From: Pararge aegeria
Taxonomy: Eukaryota > Arthropoda > Insecta > Lepidoptera > Nymphalidae
DNA length: 64,000 nucleotides
NCBI RefSeq assembly: GCF_905163445.1
Contig: NC_053194.1
Location: forward strand, 17,650,921-17,714,920
Direction: 5' to 3'
Positions 8,922 to 23,900 of this stretch are shown one piece after another (the stretch's first letter is position 1; each line of letters begins with the position of its first letter). The notes under the pieces are model-generated. The model saw nothing but the letters and a program-made list of their open reading frames with translations, was not told where the DNA came from and did not search any database. A program made the position numbers and the translations under genes.

Positions 8922-11900
8922 CTAAATTAAAATAAGAACTTTGGTAAGTTTATTAAGTTTTATATCATGCAAGTTATTATGTGACTTTTCCCGTTTCCAC
9001 TTAACCTAGGAATCGCCTTAATAGGATGCCTAGCGATTTGGGGGATTCCTGGAGAAAAAAAACGTTTCACGACCTCTAATGTGATGTCTTACGACGTTGG
9101 GCGCCTTCTAAAGTTCGACACTTATTCGGCGGATCGTAAAGTTTGGGGGACCCATAAACTAATGGAAATTACTAAAACTAAATAAAAAAAATTCAGTTGT
9201 TATAATAAACCCAAATCCATATGATAATACAAACACAAAATATAACATCACCTTGTGGCAACAACCAAACATATATTATATGAGTTGCCAAGTGAAAATC
9301 GATTGGTGAAAGGTAAATGTTTGCCTTATGCCTAGGAATCTTCTTTGATAAAGCGTTGCTTACTAAGGCATTGCCTTGTCCCGTGTGCGTCGTTAGTGAA
9401 ACGGGCAAAATATCACTCACCGGACGGACAGAGGAGCTAGGAGCGGAATATCGGTGACGACCTCACTTTTAAGTGGGTTTGATTTCCGACTGGAGCAGCT
9501 TGGAAACATATAATTTCAAATTTCTCTGGTCTAGTGGGAGGCTTGCCGACAAAGACGAGCTGCCATCGATTTAACGTTTCGGTACGATAATGCGTAGAAA
9601 CCGATCAATACAGACCCGCCTACCCAGCGATCATGGGCAAATCTTTGGGACTTTAATTCAGCAGTGGACTGTTAAAAGCTATTGATGACATCATATCAAC
9701 CATACTTTTTGAATAACATTTATATGGAGTTATTCATCAGTGGTGACAATAAATCAAATACGTACTAAGAGCCTTGTTTCCGTTGAAAAGTTTTTGGAAA
9801 TCGAACTTGGCGCCAGTGAGAACTTTGTAGGAATGACGCCACTTGGCGATGTGCCAGTGCGGGAGCCCATCCTTGCCGGTCACAGTTGCCAAGTCCATGA
9901 TCGCTTTGATTACGACGTCACCTGCAAAGTTAATTAATAATTTAATTTGTTTATTGATAAAATCTGTAGCCCAATGTGTTTTAAAGAATTTTTATTCTTG
10001 TTAGGTATTCATTACAAGCACCTATTAATTTTTATAGGGAGTAGGTAAAATGAAATAAAAATGTAATTTTCTTAAATATCTGTTTTAATTTACTAAAACA
10101 TCATACTCGATTTATAAAAAATGGTTTTTGTATAAAATAAAAAACATTATTTCAGTAGGCATTAGGCAGTAGGCAGTTTTCTTTTCGTATTTGCTACATT
10201 CGTTTGAAAACTTAATGAATTATTAAAAAATCCTTGAGAGATAGCAATCAATAGCAATCAAGGCACATTCCATAACTAGTTATGGATTAAAAAAAAAGTC
10301 CGTGGCAGTCTTTGGGCACTGCCTATAGAAGAAAAATCTAAATCTATGTACGCGACTCTCGCCGCTCGCGCCCAAAAGTACATATATATGTATACCCAGT
10401 ACACATATAGCTCATGGATAGCGTTCGGTGACGATGACGCGAGCTCAATGACTTTTGATCACTCAAAAAGGCACCTGACCGTTTTCACTAAAACTACGCA
10501 CCGTCTAAATCGTATGCGTAATAATTCAGGCGTCGTCTATGGGACAAAAAGTTTCACCAACTCGTAAGTGATATCGGAATCTCCTTGTGAAAACGGGCAT
10601 AAAGAAGTTTTTACTTCAAAAAAAGTTGTCGCGAGTTGTCTATGGTGGATATTTACGCAACATTTACTTACGTATTTCGATAGAGAAGGGACCGTTTCCT
10701 TGCACGGGCAGGATGAGCAACTTCCCGTCCAGGGTATACTTCCCGGTCAGCACCGCGCTACACTTTAGAGTGATGGACTGCTTCTGCTTGGCCGCGTCGT
10801 GTCTATAAAAAGAGTAATATAATTTTTTTTATGGTAATCATTTACGGCGTAGAGTTTTTTTTTTATTTTTTTTATTCCACTGCAAGTTAACCCTTCACTG
10901 CAATCTCACCTGGTGGTGATTTGAAGTGATGCTGCAGTCTAATATTCTAACCTCTAAGGTACTCCCTTAGTGAGACACACCATAGACAGCTATAATCGGT
11001 ATCTACGCGACATCGCACCGGAACGCTAAATCGCTTAGCACGTCTTTGTTGGTAGGGTGGTAACTAGCCACGGCCAAAGCCTCCCACCAGACAAATAAGT
11101 AATTGAAAATAACCGGGACCGACCGATTTACGTGCTCTCCGAGGTGTGTGGGATGACACTGCTGATTATCTTACTCCAGGTTGGTACTAAAAAATCTTTA
11201 ATATGAAATTAACGCAACCTATATAATTGTTGGCCCGATACGGGATTCCAACTCTGAACCTCGTGTTTCGTAGTTGAACTGTAACAATATTAATATTAGA
11301 AGTAAAAATAAACTTGTAGTGCAGTTTACTAGGATGCATGTTTCTTTTTATAACAAATTACCAGATGAAATCCTTGAGATGTCTCTTAATAAGTTCAAAG
11401 TTTATATAAAACGTAAGCTTATAAAAAAATCCTATTATATTATTAAAGATTACATGTATGATAAAAAAAACTTGGGTATGAATTGCTCTAACTTCATAGC
11501 TCAACATTAACTAGACTGTGAGATGGCGATAACAAAAAAAAAACTGGTTAAGTTTGTTGTGGGCTCTTCGTAGACCAGGGCGCGTTTGGAACCCTCCTAG
11601 CTTTAGTTTTACGTTAACGAATACAGTTATCACCATCACTAACATTAGTGTAACATGTTAAATGTATGAAAGCTTCATAAGTGCCTGTAACAAGGTCTAC
11701 ATGAATAAAATATTTTTCAATTTGAACATGCTTAACACTAGATAGTTCAAGAGGACAGAACAGCACCCATTCGCACACAAACTATTAAACTTTAATGACC
11801 TTTGTTTAACAGCTGTCAGAGTAATTCTTTCAACGAGCTACTTTTTATGCTGCCCAGTTAATTATTTTTAATTAGGACTAACTACTTAATTTGATTTAAA

Positions 11901-14900
11901 TTGCAGTATAATTGATCTAGCTAATCTTTATAAAAGGTGGATATTAAAAACAATCGACTTACTAGAAACGGACATAAATAAGTGTTATCGGGCTGTCGTC
12001 TGAGAAAATTATAAAAACTTTGAGGACAATAATATTGACAACCAATTGGTGCAGTGGGCAGCGCCCTGAACTCGAAAAGCGGGTTTTCGAGTTCAGGGCT
12101 CTGGATTCGATTCCAACAACTGGAAAATGTTTGTGTGATGAACATGAATGTTTTTCAGTGTTTGGGTGTTTATCTGCATATTATAAGTAATTATGTCAAA
12201 GTCAAAGTCAAAGTCAAAGTCAAAAATATCTTTATTCAAGTAGGCCCACAGGTGGCACTTTTGATGCGTACATAAGAATTACACGGTAGTGAGATGATGG
12301 CGATAACCACATTCGTAAACTTAAAACTAAAGCTACGAGGGTTCCAAACGCGTCCCGGTCTAAGAAGAAGCCCACAACAAACTTAGCCGGGTGTTTTTTT
12401 TTTTTTTTTTGTTATCGCCATCTCACAATGTAATTTTAAATTATTAGAAGAGCAACCTGGTTAGAGCAATAATTTACACCCAAGCTTTTTTATCGTTTAC
12501 GTAGTCCTTTATACTATAATAGGACTTTTCTATAAGCTTACGTTTAATACAAACTTTGAACTTTTTAAGAGACATCTCCAAGATGTCAATTGGTAGTTTA
12601 TTGTAGAATTGTATGCAATTTCCTTTAAACGAATTATGAATTTTATGTAACCTAGTATATTGCACTGTAAGTTTATTCTTACTTCTAATGTTTAAATTAT
12701 TGCAGTCACATTTTTTCTTAAATTTAGAAATGTTTTTATGGACGTACATTAAATTTTCAAATATGTACTGACTGAAACTGACAGAAATATACACTGTCAT
12801 TATTTTAAAATCTTTAAATTTATCTCTCAATGACTCTCTCGGACCCATTTTGTAGATAGAACGAACAGCCCTCTTCTGCAGCACGAAAATAGTGCTAATA
12901 TCAGCAGCATTACCCCAAAGTAAAATTCCATATGACATAATGCTGTGAAAGTAACTAAAATATACCAGTCTAGCAGTTTCTACGTCGGTCATATGGCGTA
13001 TCTTCTTTACCGCATAGGCAGCAGAACTAAGCCTGTTCGATAAATTATCTACATGAGGGCCCCATTGAAGTTTAGAATCTAACGTTATTCCTAGAAAAAC
13101 TGTCGTATCCTCCAGTTTCAGTTCCTCATTATTAAGTAGTACAGTGGTTTTCACGTGTTTAACATTAGGTAAAGTGAATTTTATACACTTGGTTTTTTTT
13201 CCGTTAAGAACCAAATTATTAGCTTCAAACCACTGTACCACTTTAGCGAGAGAGTTGTTTACGTCGTCAAAAGCTAGTTCACGTCGATTTATTTTAAAAG
13301 TCAGTGATGTATCATCGGCAAACAGAACTATCCCGTGTTTATCCTTGGCAAGGTAAGGAAGGTCATTAATGTAAATAAGGAACAGAAATGGTCCTAATAT
13401 AGACCCCTGTGGGACACCTATTTTCATAACTGATCCATTAGACCGTTTTCCATTCACGTCGACTTTCTGAATTCTATCGCGTAGATAGTTACTCATTAAG
13501 TCTAGAGCTACACCCTGAATTCCATAGTGGTGTAGTTTCCTAACTAACGTTTCGTGTTGAACACAATCAAACGCCTTAGATAAGTCACAGAACACACCAA
13601 GTGCATCACGTGACTCCTCCCAGGCTTCAAATATGTTTTGTATTAGCTCAACACCTGCGTCGATTGTTGAGCGACCCCGTGTGAAACCAAATTGCTTAAT
13701 ATGAAGTAAATTATACTTATGAAAATGGTAAAGTAATTGATTTAAAATGAGTTTTTCAAAGATTTTACTGAAAGTGGGTAGTACGGATACTGGTCTAAAG
13801 TTAGTGGGGTCAGAAGTACTACCCGATTTAAACAATGGAACTATTTTACTAAGTTTCATTAAGTCAGGAAACACACCACAATCTATACAATTATTAAATA
13901 TTAAGGCTAAATCGGGTGCAACAATATCAATTAATGATTTGACAACGTTTACGGAAATGCCCCACAGATCATTTGTTTTTTTTATTAATTAATAATTTAA
14001 AGGCTTTAATAACGTCAGAGCCACTAACATGCGTGAATTTAAAAGAATGGTTACACTCAGGCACATTTTCCTTTAATAGAGAGAGAGCCATATCTGGTGA
14101 AGAGTTTAATGATTCTGTTGTGGAGACGGGAATGTTGGTAAAGAAGGTTTCAAAAGCAGTAGCCACCTCGAAATCTGTTGTTAAGGCTTTATTATCTACA
14201 TTAAGTTTAAAATTAATATTTCGTGGTGTTACTCTTCCCGTCTCCTCATTAATTATGTTCCAAGTAGTTTTGATTGCATTGCTGCTATTTTTAATTTTAT
14301 TTTTGATGTATCGCGTCTTTTCTAAGTGGCAAGCGCGTTTAAAATTCTTGGAGAACAATTTAACATAATCCCCAAACTTATCACCAGTGTTAAATTGACG
14401 TTCAGCATGCAATTCGTACAGCTTTTGCCTATTTTTATGAAGTTCAACTGTCGCCCACTCACTAAAATTTAATGTATCAGTAATCACAACCGACTTACTA
14501 GTAAATATAGAATGAAATAGTCTATTAAAGGTATTGAAAAAGGAGCTGTACATTGCATTTGGAGTCGCCCCTGAGGGTAGGAATGGGAGGTCATTTACTA
14601 GGCTATATCTCATTTTCTCTATGCGGTTGGATGTTACAGGAACAAATGTTATTTTACGTTTAGAAACATTTTTCTTCACATTTTCAAATTGAATAATTTG
14701 ACCACAATGATCAGAGTCTAATTTACTAATAATATTTTTGCTTATAGGAATTATATTTGTAAAGATGTTATCCAAACAGGTGGCGCTAGTAGCAGTTATT
14801 CTTGTGGGCTCCATGAACATATTTGATAGATTGTAAGTTTTAAATAAATTCAATAACTTGATACTTAAAGAGTTATTTTCTAAAATGTTTACATTAAAAT

Positions 14901-17900
14901 CTCCGCATATTATTAACTTTTTATTACACTTTGATATTTTAAATAACACTTCATCCATTACCTTTTCAAAAAGTTCAAAGTTTGACAAGGGTGGCCTATA
15001 AACAGTAACAATTATAAATTGCTCTAGTTCAACCGAGGCTAGCTCTATTGTCCGTTCAACAGAAAGGCTAACAATATCGTTTCTGTTTTTAAATTTTAAA
15101 TTTTTATTTAATAAAATTAAAGAGCCTCCATGAATCGCTGTAACCCTGGTGAACGAACTACCAACCTGGTGGTTACCAAAATTAAACAAATATTCATGGG
15201 TTTTCAACCAGTGCTCAGTTATACATAAAATGCTAATGTTAAAATCATTTAAAAATAATTCAATCTCTAAGTCTTTTCCTCTAATACATTGAATATTTTG
15301 GTGAACCAAGTTGATATAATTAGAATTAGATTTTTGATTATATTTTTGGTTTAATAGTACATTGTGCGACCCCTTACTATAATTTTTTTCATATATGCCT
15401 GAGGGAGACTCAGTTGTCTGCTTTTCTAAGCAAGAGAAAGCCTCTGTTGTCTCCTTAACTAGTTTAAACTAAAATGACTTGGAATAATTTCCAAGGTTTT
15501 CATGTCAAAACTATTACACTGCTCAATAAAAGCAGCTGGTTTAGCCAAGTTCTTGGCTGTTATGGTAAAAAAATAAGATAGCGAAACAGCTATCTGTTGT
15601 TTAAAATAGTGTGATAGGTAATATCTATCTCGGTACAAATTATAAGTAGGATTAGCACATTTGCTAAAGTCTATAACATGAAATTTCTTATTATATGTAC
15701 ATAAATTGTACAAAGTCATATTTAAATTATACCTAATAGTATTTTCTTGGTGTGGCAAGTTATGAAAATAAGGAAATGTGTATAATACAATACTATTTAC
15801 ATTTAATGTATTTAAAGAATCAATAAGTTTAATCAGCTCAGGTTTGTTAACATTCCCTCTATTTCCCATTATGATAATTAAATTAGTTTTACAGTCAAAC
15901 ATATTCCTATTTCTACAAATTGCAGCTACAATAGCTTTTAAATTTGAGTTGGGTAAACATTAGTTTAGGTAGTAGTAGGTTAGTTATGTATTTATGTACT
16001 CTGAGGCTAGATGGCGATGTCTATATTGTCGTAGTATATTTAAATCCTACATTACATTTACTTCGCGTTAGTTTAGGCAATGTATTTAAAACACATTTAA
16101 TACATTGAGGTTACTATCGTAATTATTATAAACTCATTACCGGCCCGATACAGAGCACGGATCAACTTTCAGAATGAAATGAAATGAGATTTAATGCAAT
16201 CTCACGTGGTCGTGGCTAACCTATTACGCCACTATTGCTCTTTACCACTCTAGGTACCTCACTCAGTTCGGTTTTACTATTAAAATCCAGTATACAATAA
16301 TATGTAATGTCACGTGACTGTATAAAGAAAAAAAGGTTCCAAACCGCTAAAATATAAACATCATTGTACAACTAATATATAATGTGCTGGTACAAAAAAG
16401 CAACCTTCAACTCTTATACGTAGTTACAAATCTACTCAGCGATAGCCTAGTGGCTTTGGTTTCCCTTTCGGGGGCTTCGAGTTCAATCCCCGAAACACAA
16501 ATTTCGAAGTTGTGTGCGTTTTTTTCAATTTAATCAATTAAATATCACGATGTTGAAGGACAATATCATGAGGAGACCTGCATGCCTGAGAGTTCCCTAA
16601 TGTTTTTAAGAACGTGTGAAGTCTACCAATCGGCACTTGGCCCGCTGGGTGAACTTAGGCCTTAACCCTTCTCAAGATGAGAGGAGACAGATGCTATTGA
16701 AATCTAGTATCCGCTAAAATAAAATGAGGGGTTTATCCAAGCCATAAAAAAATAGCACGTGACTGTACAAAGAAAAAAAGGTTCAAGACTGCTAAAATAT
16801 AAACATCATTGTGCAATTAATATATAATGTGCTCTAACAAAAAGCGACCTTCAACTCTAAAACTGAACTATACGTATGTAGTTACGCATAGCTTAGTGGC
16901 ATCAGCTTCCCTGACGGAGGCACCAAGTTCAATCCCCGGAACGCACATCTCTTAGTTATGTGCGCTTTTTGATTTAGGGTGCGTTCATAAAATACGTGAG
17001 ATGTTCCAGTGGAGGAGGGAGTCTAGTCAAATCTCATCTAATTTTACGTTGGAGAGGGGGTGGGGGCAAATATCACGCAATTTTTTTCTGATTGAAACAA
17101 AAAAAATGTATACTATTTTGGTTCATTGGTATTTGGTTCATTCACAATAACAATCGAACGTGTTAACGTAAGAACAATCACATTTTGAAAAATCTCACGT
17201 GAGAATGGGGGACACCATTGGGGCACAGAAAATTAAAAAAAAAAAAACACCTTACGTAATTTATGGACGATCCCTTAAGCAATTAAATATCACTTGCTTG
17301 CCTGAGAGTTTCCCAATGTTTTCAAGAGCGTGTGAAGTCTACTAATATAAACCATAATGAAAATAAAAAATGAAAGTGATGAAAAAATAAAGTGGCTTGG
17401 TTGATTCGTTTAAAAAAGGTTTTACCTTTTTAAGACGGGTGTAGTTATTACCACCACCTCACAATAATGTATGAACGCTTCATTCGCTGGTGCTAAGCCT
17501 ACATAAATAAAGAATTGAAATAAAAGTTCTTTAGGCGCGACTAGGGGGTATCTCAAATTTTTCTGACGGAAGTAACGCTTACGTCTTCTCAAACGGGTCA
17601 GTTGTGAATAGCAAAGAGAATCAAAATTCAACTGTTTTAAATAAAGTTTTTTGAAAATCTCTAAATATAATATTCAATGACAAGGTTATATCAACATGTG
17701 CTGATCTAACCTTCAATTTTCTACTCTCAGTGAATATTAAATTAAATGGCGGAGTCCCAGGAACATTTTAGTCTTTCATCAATAAATAATAATAATATTT
17801 ATTGATGAAAGAGTATTTTTTACAGCATAAGTTTACAATTTGACGCAGTGAAGGATGGAATGTTTCTAGCCGGCTGTACATCTGCTTTCCACAGATAGAT

Positions 17901-20900
17901 TCTGCCAGTTTTCCGTTATGCCTTCGGTCGCCTCGCATGATAACCGCGGGAAGAGGAGGGGTTGTGATAACTGTATTGTGATCTGCCACACAGTCAATTT
18001 TTTTTTAAGTTGTTGGTTACTTCTCTTTTCACGCCATTGGTCGCCTAGAAGAGGTGGCGATAAGGCCGCCAAAGTTTTATATGCTTTGTTATGATTTCTG
18101 TCTTATTTTTCTGTACTTTTGTTTGATAGATAGATAGATAAATAGATAGAAAGTCTTTATCGCACATACAGAAAAAACCACAAGTTATCAAAACAAAAGG
18201 TAAATAAATAGATATGCGCAAAGGCGACCTTATCGCTTGAAGCGATCTCCTCCAGACAACCTTTTATGTAAAATAAAATGGTATTCATTCATAATGATTG
18301 CTTAATATTGGCTATCGGATTCCATCGGAAATACGCTACTTACCTATTAGTTGTAAATACGGCATCATCATAGCTAAACAATATTTACACAGTAAAACCT
18401 AATATTTAACTTCGGTATTTATATTTATTCTATTTATTATCAGAACAAGTGCGGTTATTGAAATCCTTGAGCGACTAAGGGATCCCCAGACTTCAGGCAA
18501 GACAGTCGCAAGCATCCTTCGTCATATCAACCCATTACCATTTACCGGCCCACCACGCTGGCCCAGTGCGGATTGGTGGACTTCACATGCCTATAAGAAC
18601 ATTATGAAGAACTCTCAGGCATGCATCTCGATATTTTCCTTCACCGTTAAAGAAAATATTATTTGAACTGCTTAAAACGATCAAAACTTAGAAAAGTAAG
18701 AGGTTAGAGGTTCACGCGAAGTACGGGTTAGATCCTTACTAATATTATAAATGCGAAAGTGTTTTTGTTAGTTTGTCTTTCCTTCACGTTTTAACTATGC
18801 AACCGATCAACTTGATATTTGGCATAGAGTTAGTTTTAAAGACGGAGAGTATTTATTTATTTCAGATCTGGTATGGTGTCTGGCCGAAAAGACGTGTAGA
18901 CGTTCCGGTACGATGCTGCGTAGAAGCCGATTAGTGGTAGTTATGTACGCATCAGAAGTGCCTATTTGAAAAAAGAAATATTTGACTTTGACTTTGACTT
19001 TGGTAATGGTTTAATTCAATTATACATTAAAAGCATAGCCCGCTATCACCTTAGATTGCATGATCACTTACATGTGTGTAACATAGGTGAGATAGCCGTC
19101 AACGGAATAAAAAAAAATTGAATGCACGCACCCTGGAAACATTTAACTCAATCGGGCGTTATAGAAATGCCTGCCTGTTCTATTATGAAATTTGCTGTAC
19201 TCCTCGAAAAGCCTGTCTATTAGTCTGCACTGGCGCAGGAAAAATTAGTCAAGTAAAAGGAAAATATCCGTCAAGTGTCCCACGAGGTTAGAACGTTAAA
19301 TTAATTATTATTACGATAAGTGTGATTACATATAATAGTCTCGTTGGGAGAAGAGAACATGTCATTAAAATTAATAATACTAACTGTCTACAATCTGGCA
19401 TATACGTTAAGTATATACATAATTGCAGGCAGTTTAGATTATGTTTAATGCTACGTAATCGAGATCAGCATGACTGTTGAAAAGGAAGTAATACAATTTG
19501 TACGTAGTAACAGTTAACTACAAATCCACACTAAGCCAGCTTGGTGGACTACAGCCTTAAACATAAGAGACCCGTGCCCTGTAGTGGGCCGGGAATGAAC
19601 GAATGAATGATGATGATGAATTTTACGTGTATATAAATTAATTTGTATAACCCTGGCTGTAAGTGGGTTAAATGTATAACTAATGTAAATATACTTAAAA
19701 TAAATAAATAGTTTTTACTACCGCTCCTCTTCACGCGGCGACTAAGGGAATATAACGGAGAGCGGACAGCACTGTCCTCTGTGCAACTACTACCATCTAC
19801 TGGAATTGCCAACACGTCTGCACAGCGTGGTAATTATGAGAAAATACTCCGCGTGGGAGAGGTCTTTAGTCCATTGGAATAGACTATTTATATATATTGA
19901 CAAACCAAGGACTTGGTTGTAAGTGGAAACCTATCGCTCATACACAGGGTAACAGTTTTTTTTTTTTTAATGTAATAGATAAATAAATATATACTACGAC
20001 AATACACACATCGCCATCTTGTCCCCAAAGTAAGTTTAGCTTGTGTTATGGGTACTGAGATAGCTGATGAATAGTTTTATGAATATATTATTACATAAAT
20101 ACTTATAATACACACATTAACACCCAGACACTGAAAAACATTCATGCTCATCACACAAACATTTGCCAGTAGTGGGAAACGAACCCAGGGCCTTGGATTC
20201 AGAAAGCAGGGTCGCTGCCCACTACGCCATTCGGCCGTCAAAGGAATTCAAAAACAAAAACAGTTCGTAAGGAATACGTCCTACAAAATATCACGCTGTA
20301 TCTAGCAACCTGAGAGGAAGGTTCCGGTAAATCTCCGAAATGGTTGTACCGATTTTAACGAGACTTTTACCGGCATCTCCCTTAATAACACAAGGAGTTA
20401 TTGAGGCTACTTCTGAAGTTCTGAATGCATAAATCTATCCCTAAATGGGATTTAAAAAACAGTATGTAATTGCCACAGTTCTAAGTGAGAGACATTAAAC
20501 TTTAGAAGGTACGAGTATGTTCTTTTTAGTGTTCAGTAATTAAGACTTTCTCTAAAATGTATCCCTTAAAGTGAAAAACGAGGGATTTTAATATATGTTG
20601 TTGAAGTAAGGCCATTAATTTCATAGTTATATTACATAGTTACAAAATTAGATAAGGTAATTCCAACAAGCCAGTTTCCACAAATTTGTTGGTACAAATT
20701 TGAATTTGATCGGGTAGATGTGCTTATTTTAGCTGGCGTTCAAAAGTTAGGTAAGGTTTGCTGCCAAAAGCTGGACACGAATTAAACTCATTTCCATATC
20801 TCTAAAAGTATTTTTTTAAATAACCCTCAGGGGTTAAATGGTCAGTAGGGGATAAATGTTTGTCGAAATGATACGCGGACAAATTCACAGGTACCCGCTA

Positions 20901-23900
20901 GCTCTATAATTCACGCACGCACACACTCATATTTAGTTTTTTAAGTACAATTAATTATATTTAAAAAAAAAATTATATTTAAAAAAAAATCTTATGGATG
21001 TATTTATGTAAATGTAGAAAAGTAGAAAAAAAAAAATTGAGTTTATCAATGCTTTCAATTGAATTTAATTCAAAAAGTTTTTCGGTTTTTATTTTTATTA
21101 ATCTCACTAGATTTAATTTAAGTGTATGGTTCTCGCTCCAGAGACGGGCGATAATAACTGCGACTCAGTCTTGCACTATAGCAGTATTATCGAATTTGGG
21201 TTTCATGATACACATTACCTTATGTTTGCCTTATTTTGTACTATTTTTAATTTGCTGGGGAACTGTTAATTGAAATAAACTTATTACTATTACTATTACT
21301 ATTAATTATATTCTTCAGTTGTTTACGTTTCCCAGTGTAAGGGTCAAAGCAGACCGAGCGACGTAGTGCGACTAACTGCTTGAGCAAATTGCTGCAGAAA
21401 ATAACATGCACACTTTGTCCAATTGAAATAGAGTAAAATAGATATATCTAATTGGAGTTTTTACTAATAATAAAGTTTGTTTTTTTATATTACTTTGACC
21501 TCACTAATCTCTGGAACTACTGATCGTATCGTTTAAAAATATTTTTTGCACATCACAGACCATCCATCTTAAGGAAGGTAAAAGGATATGTATATAAAAC
21601 GAGTACCACGGTAAGACATACATACAAAGCGCAGAAGGGCCGGTCGCAATATATTGTAGTAAATGACAGTTTTAAAGGAGTTGCGGGGATTGGCTAGTGA
21701 TGTATGCATCACTTCGACTTAATAAGTTGACTTTATTCGTTTTCAGAATACTTTTACCAAACACTGTTAAAATCTAAAGTTTACATATAAAAGACTTAAA
21801 CGCGTGTAGGGCTGCTAACTTACGTTCGTCAATAATAAACATTTTACATTGTAACAGCGCTTGAAGTGTTCAAAGGGGAATAATTAAATTGCTTCTAACA
21901 AAATAATTATGGACCGTTGTCTGAAATAGAAACTTTATTATTATCATTATATTTTGAGTAGCGTTCGCAATTGATGCTGGTTTGCAGATTCGATGCAGCA
22001 CGCTTTTTTTAATGGGGAAATCCGGGGATACCACCGGATTTTATTGGAGTAGTACCAACTAAACCCCCACGTTGTTCTAGCCTGGTCGGACCCTAAGCAG
22101 GTCGCACGTATCTTTTATGCATTTGAGCACGAGCTAATAGTCCATTGTATCTTTTCTTCACTTCCATTTAATTTATTTGTGTGTTATCTTTCAACAATTT
22201 AATAAAATTTACATATCTTATTTTCGGAAAAATTGCGTTATAAAACCTCGGGTGGAAAAACTACTTTACCGGCCCACGGGTGGAAAAGTAATTCAAAAAG
22301 AGAACAGTTGGACCAGCCTTTCATACTTCAGTTTTTGTTGAGAAACAATCTACATCTGTAAATAGGATGTAGGCCAATAAACATGCCAATCATTAAATCA
22401 TAAATTTAAACATTTTATACTTAATTTATTATTTCATTATAGCTTATTTTTATTTCAAGACCTAACTAAGAATTTAAACCCCATGGAAATAAGAAAATAT
22501 TTCTATAACGGTGAAGGAAAACATCGTGAAGAAACCTGCTTGCCTGAGAGTTCTCCATAACGTTCTCAAAGGCGTCTGAAGTCCACCAATCCGCACTGGG
22601 CCAGTGTAGTGGACTACGGCATTAACCCTTCTCATTCTGAGAGGAGATGCTTTTTTTGCTTAAAACGCACATAGCTTCGAAAACGTCATATGATATGTCA
22701 TAAATTTTTACTTAAAATGTATACCTAAAATGTTATATGCAAATAAAAGAATTGAATTGAAAAGTAGAGCGTGCGGGCCGGGAATCGAATGAAAGGAAGG
22801 TAAAGTTCTGACCACAGAATAAAGACCACCAGAACCCTCACTCAGCTATTATTGCATGCTGTGCATTACGTCCAAAAACAGTGAAAATGCCTAGCGAACA
22901 TCTCACTTCACACCCGCGGAATGTTGCTGGCTTACAAACTTTTCCCGTTTCCCTATTTTATGGTAAACGTTTAAAACATTAGAGGTAAAATAATAAAAGT
23001 TAACTGCTAAATGAAGTGAATAACCCTATTCGAGAAACATTCTAAAGTGGAGTAGTTATTGATGCTTCAATATTAGTTGTATACACGGCTTCTGTATATT
23101 CTTAATTCTTTGCCCTAAGCTTAATTTGCTGAACCACACAAATGATGACGTCTTGGTACTTACTTTACACTTTCTACGTTGCAGTTCTTGAGGCCGGTGA
23201 GAGTGGAGTCCCTGAAGACCAGCTTGAGGCCTGCGTGGTCGCTCTTGATGAGAGGGATCTGTAGCGGGTCTATGGGTTTGATTCCCAGCGCGGGTACGCC
23301 GTCTGCGAACGCGGCGATCGCGCTGTTGGCTGAGGCGATCAGGCAGGCGGAGTCGCCGGGCTTGCATGGTGTTATGAAGGGCGCTGGGCGAAAAAAGAAC
23401 TGATTCATCATTGTCATCGGCAGCTTAGTAGCGTCCCACTGCATGGAAATGGCCTCCTCTCTCATATGAGAGCCGGGTTTTGAAGCATAGTCCCACCAGG
23501 CTGCTCCAATGCGGGTTGGTGGGCGTAAACGACTATTATCACAAGTTAATGACAATAATCCTATTAAAATATTTAGGATTACATGTTTGATAATAAAGCT
23601 TAGGTATGAATTGTTTTAACGTCATAGCTAAACATTTACTCGACTGTGAGAAGGTGATAACAAAAAAAACCTGGCTAAGTTTGTTGTGGGGTATTCTTAG
23701 ACCAGGGTGCATTTGAAACCTTCCTAGTTTTAGTTTTAAGTTAACGAATGCAGTTATCACCATCACCTAAACGATACTACAGTCTCCTACTTATATATAT
23801 ATTTATATATTTTTATTTATATTATACGAAAACAATCTGAATCACGAAAAAACGGCTGCACGGATTTTAAACAAATTTGGTACGCATGTCATCTATGCTA

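Larger units (their letters stand above)
12195..15962 (-). mobile_element. 5'-truncated CR1/jockey-like LINE retrotransposon
   Basis: A non-LTR element of about 3.77 kb. Its 3' end is at 12195, with a tail of about four TTGACT-type hexamer units and the 3' UTR block shared with other copies in this window. From 5' to 3' it carries the end of ORF1 (15459 upward), an endonuclease domain, a reverse transcriptase domain and a C-terminal region. It is inserted into a SINE family A copy. The right flank (TAGTTATGT near 15981) and the left flank (TAATTATG just before 12195) may be remnants of a target duplication. The truncated 5' end shows target-primed insertion. An apparent one-nucleotide frameshift in ORF2 makes it inactive as read. 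Confidence 0.88.
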
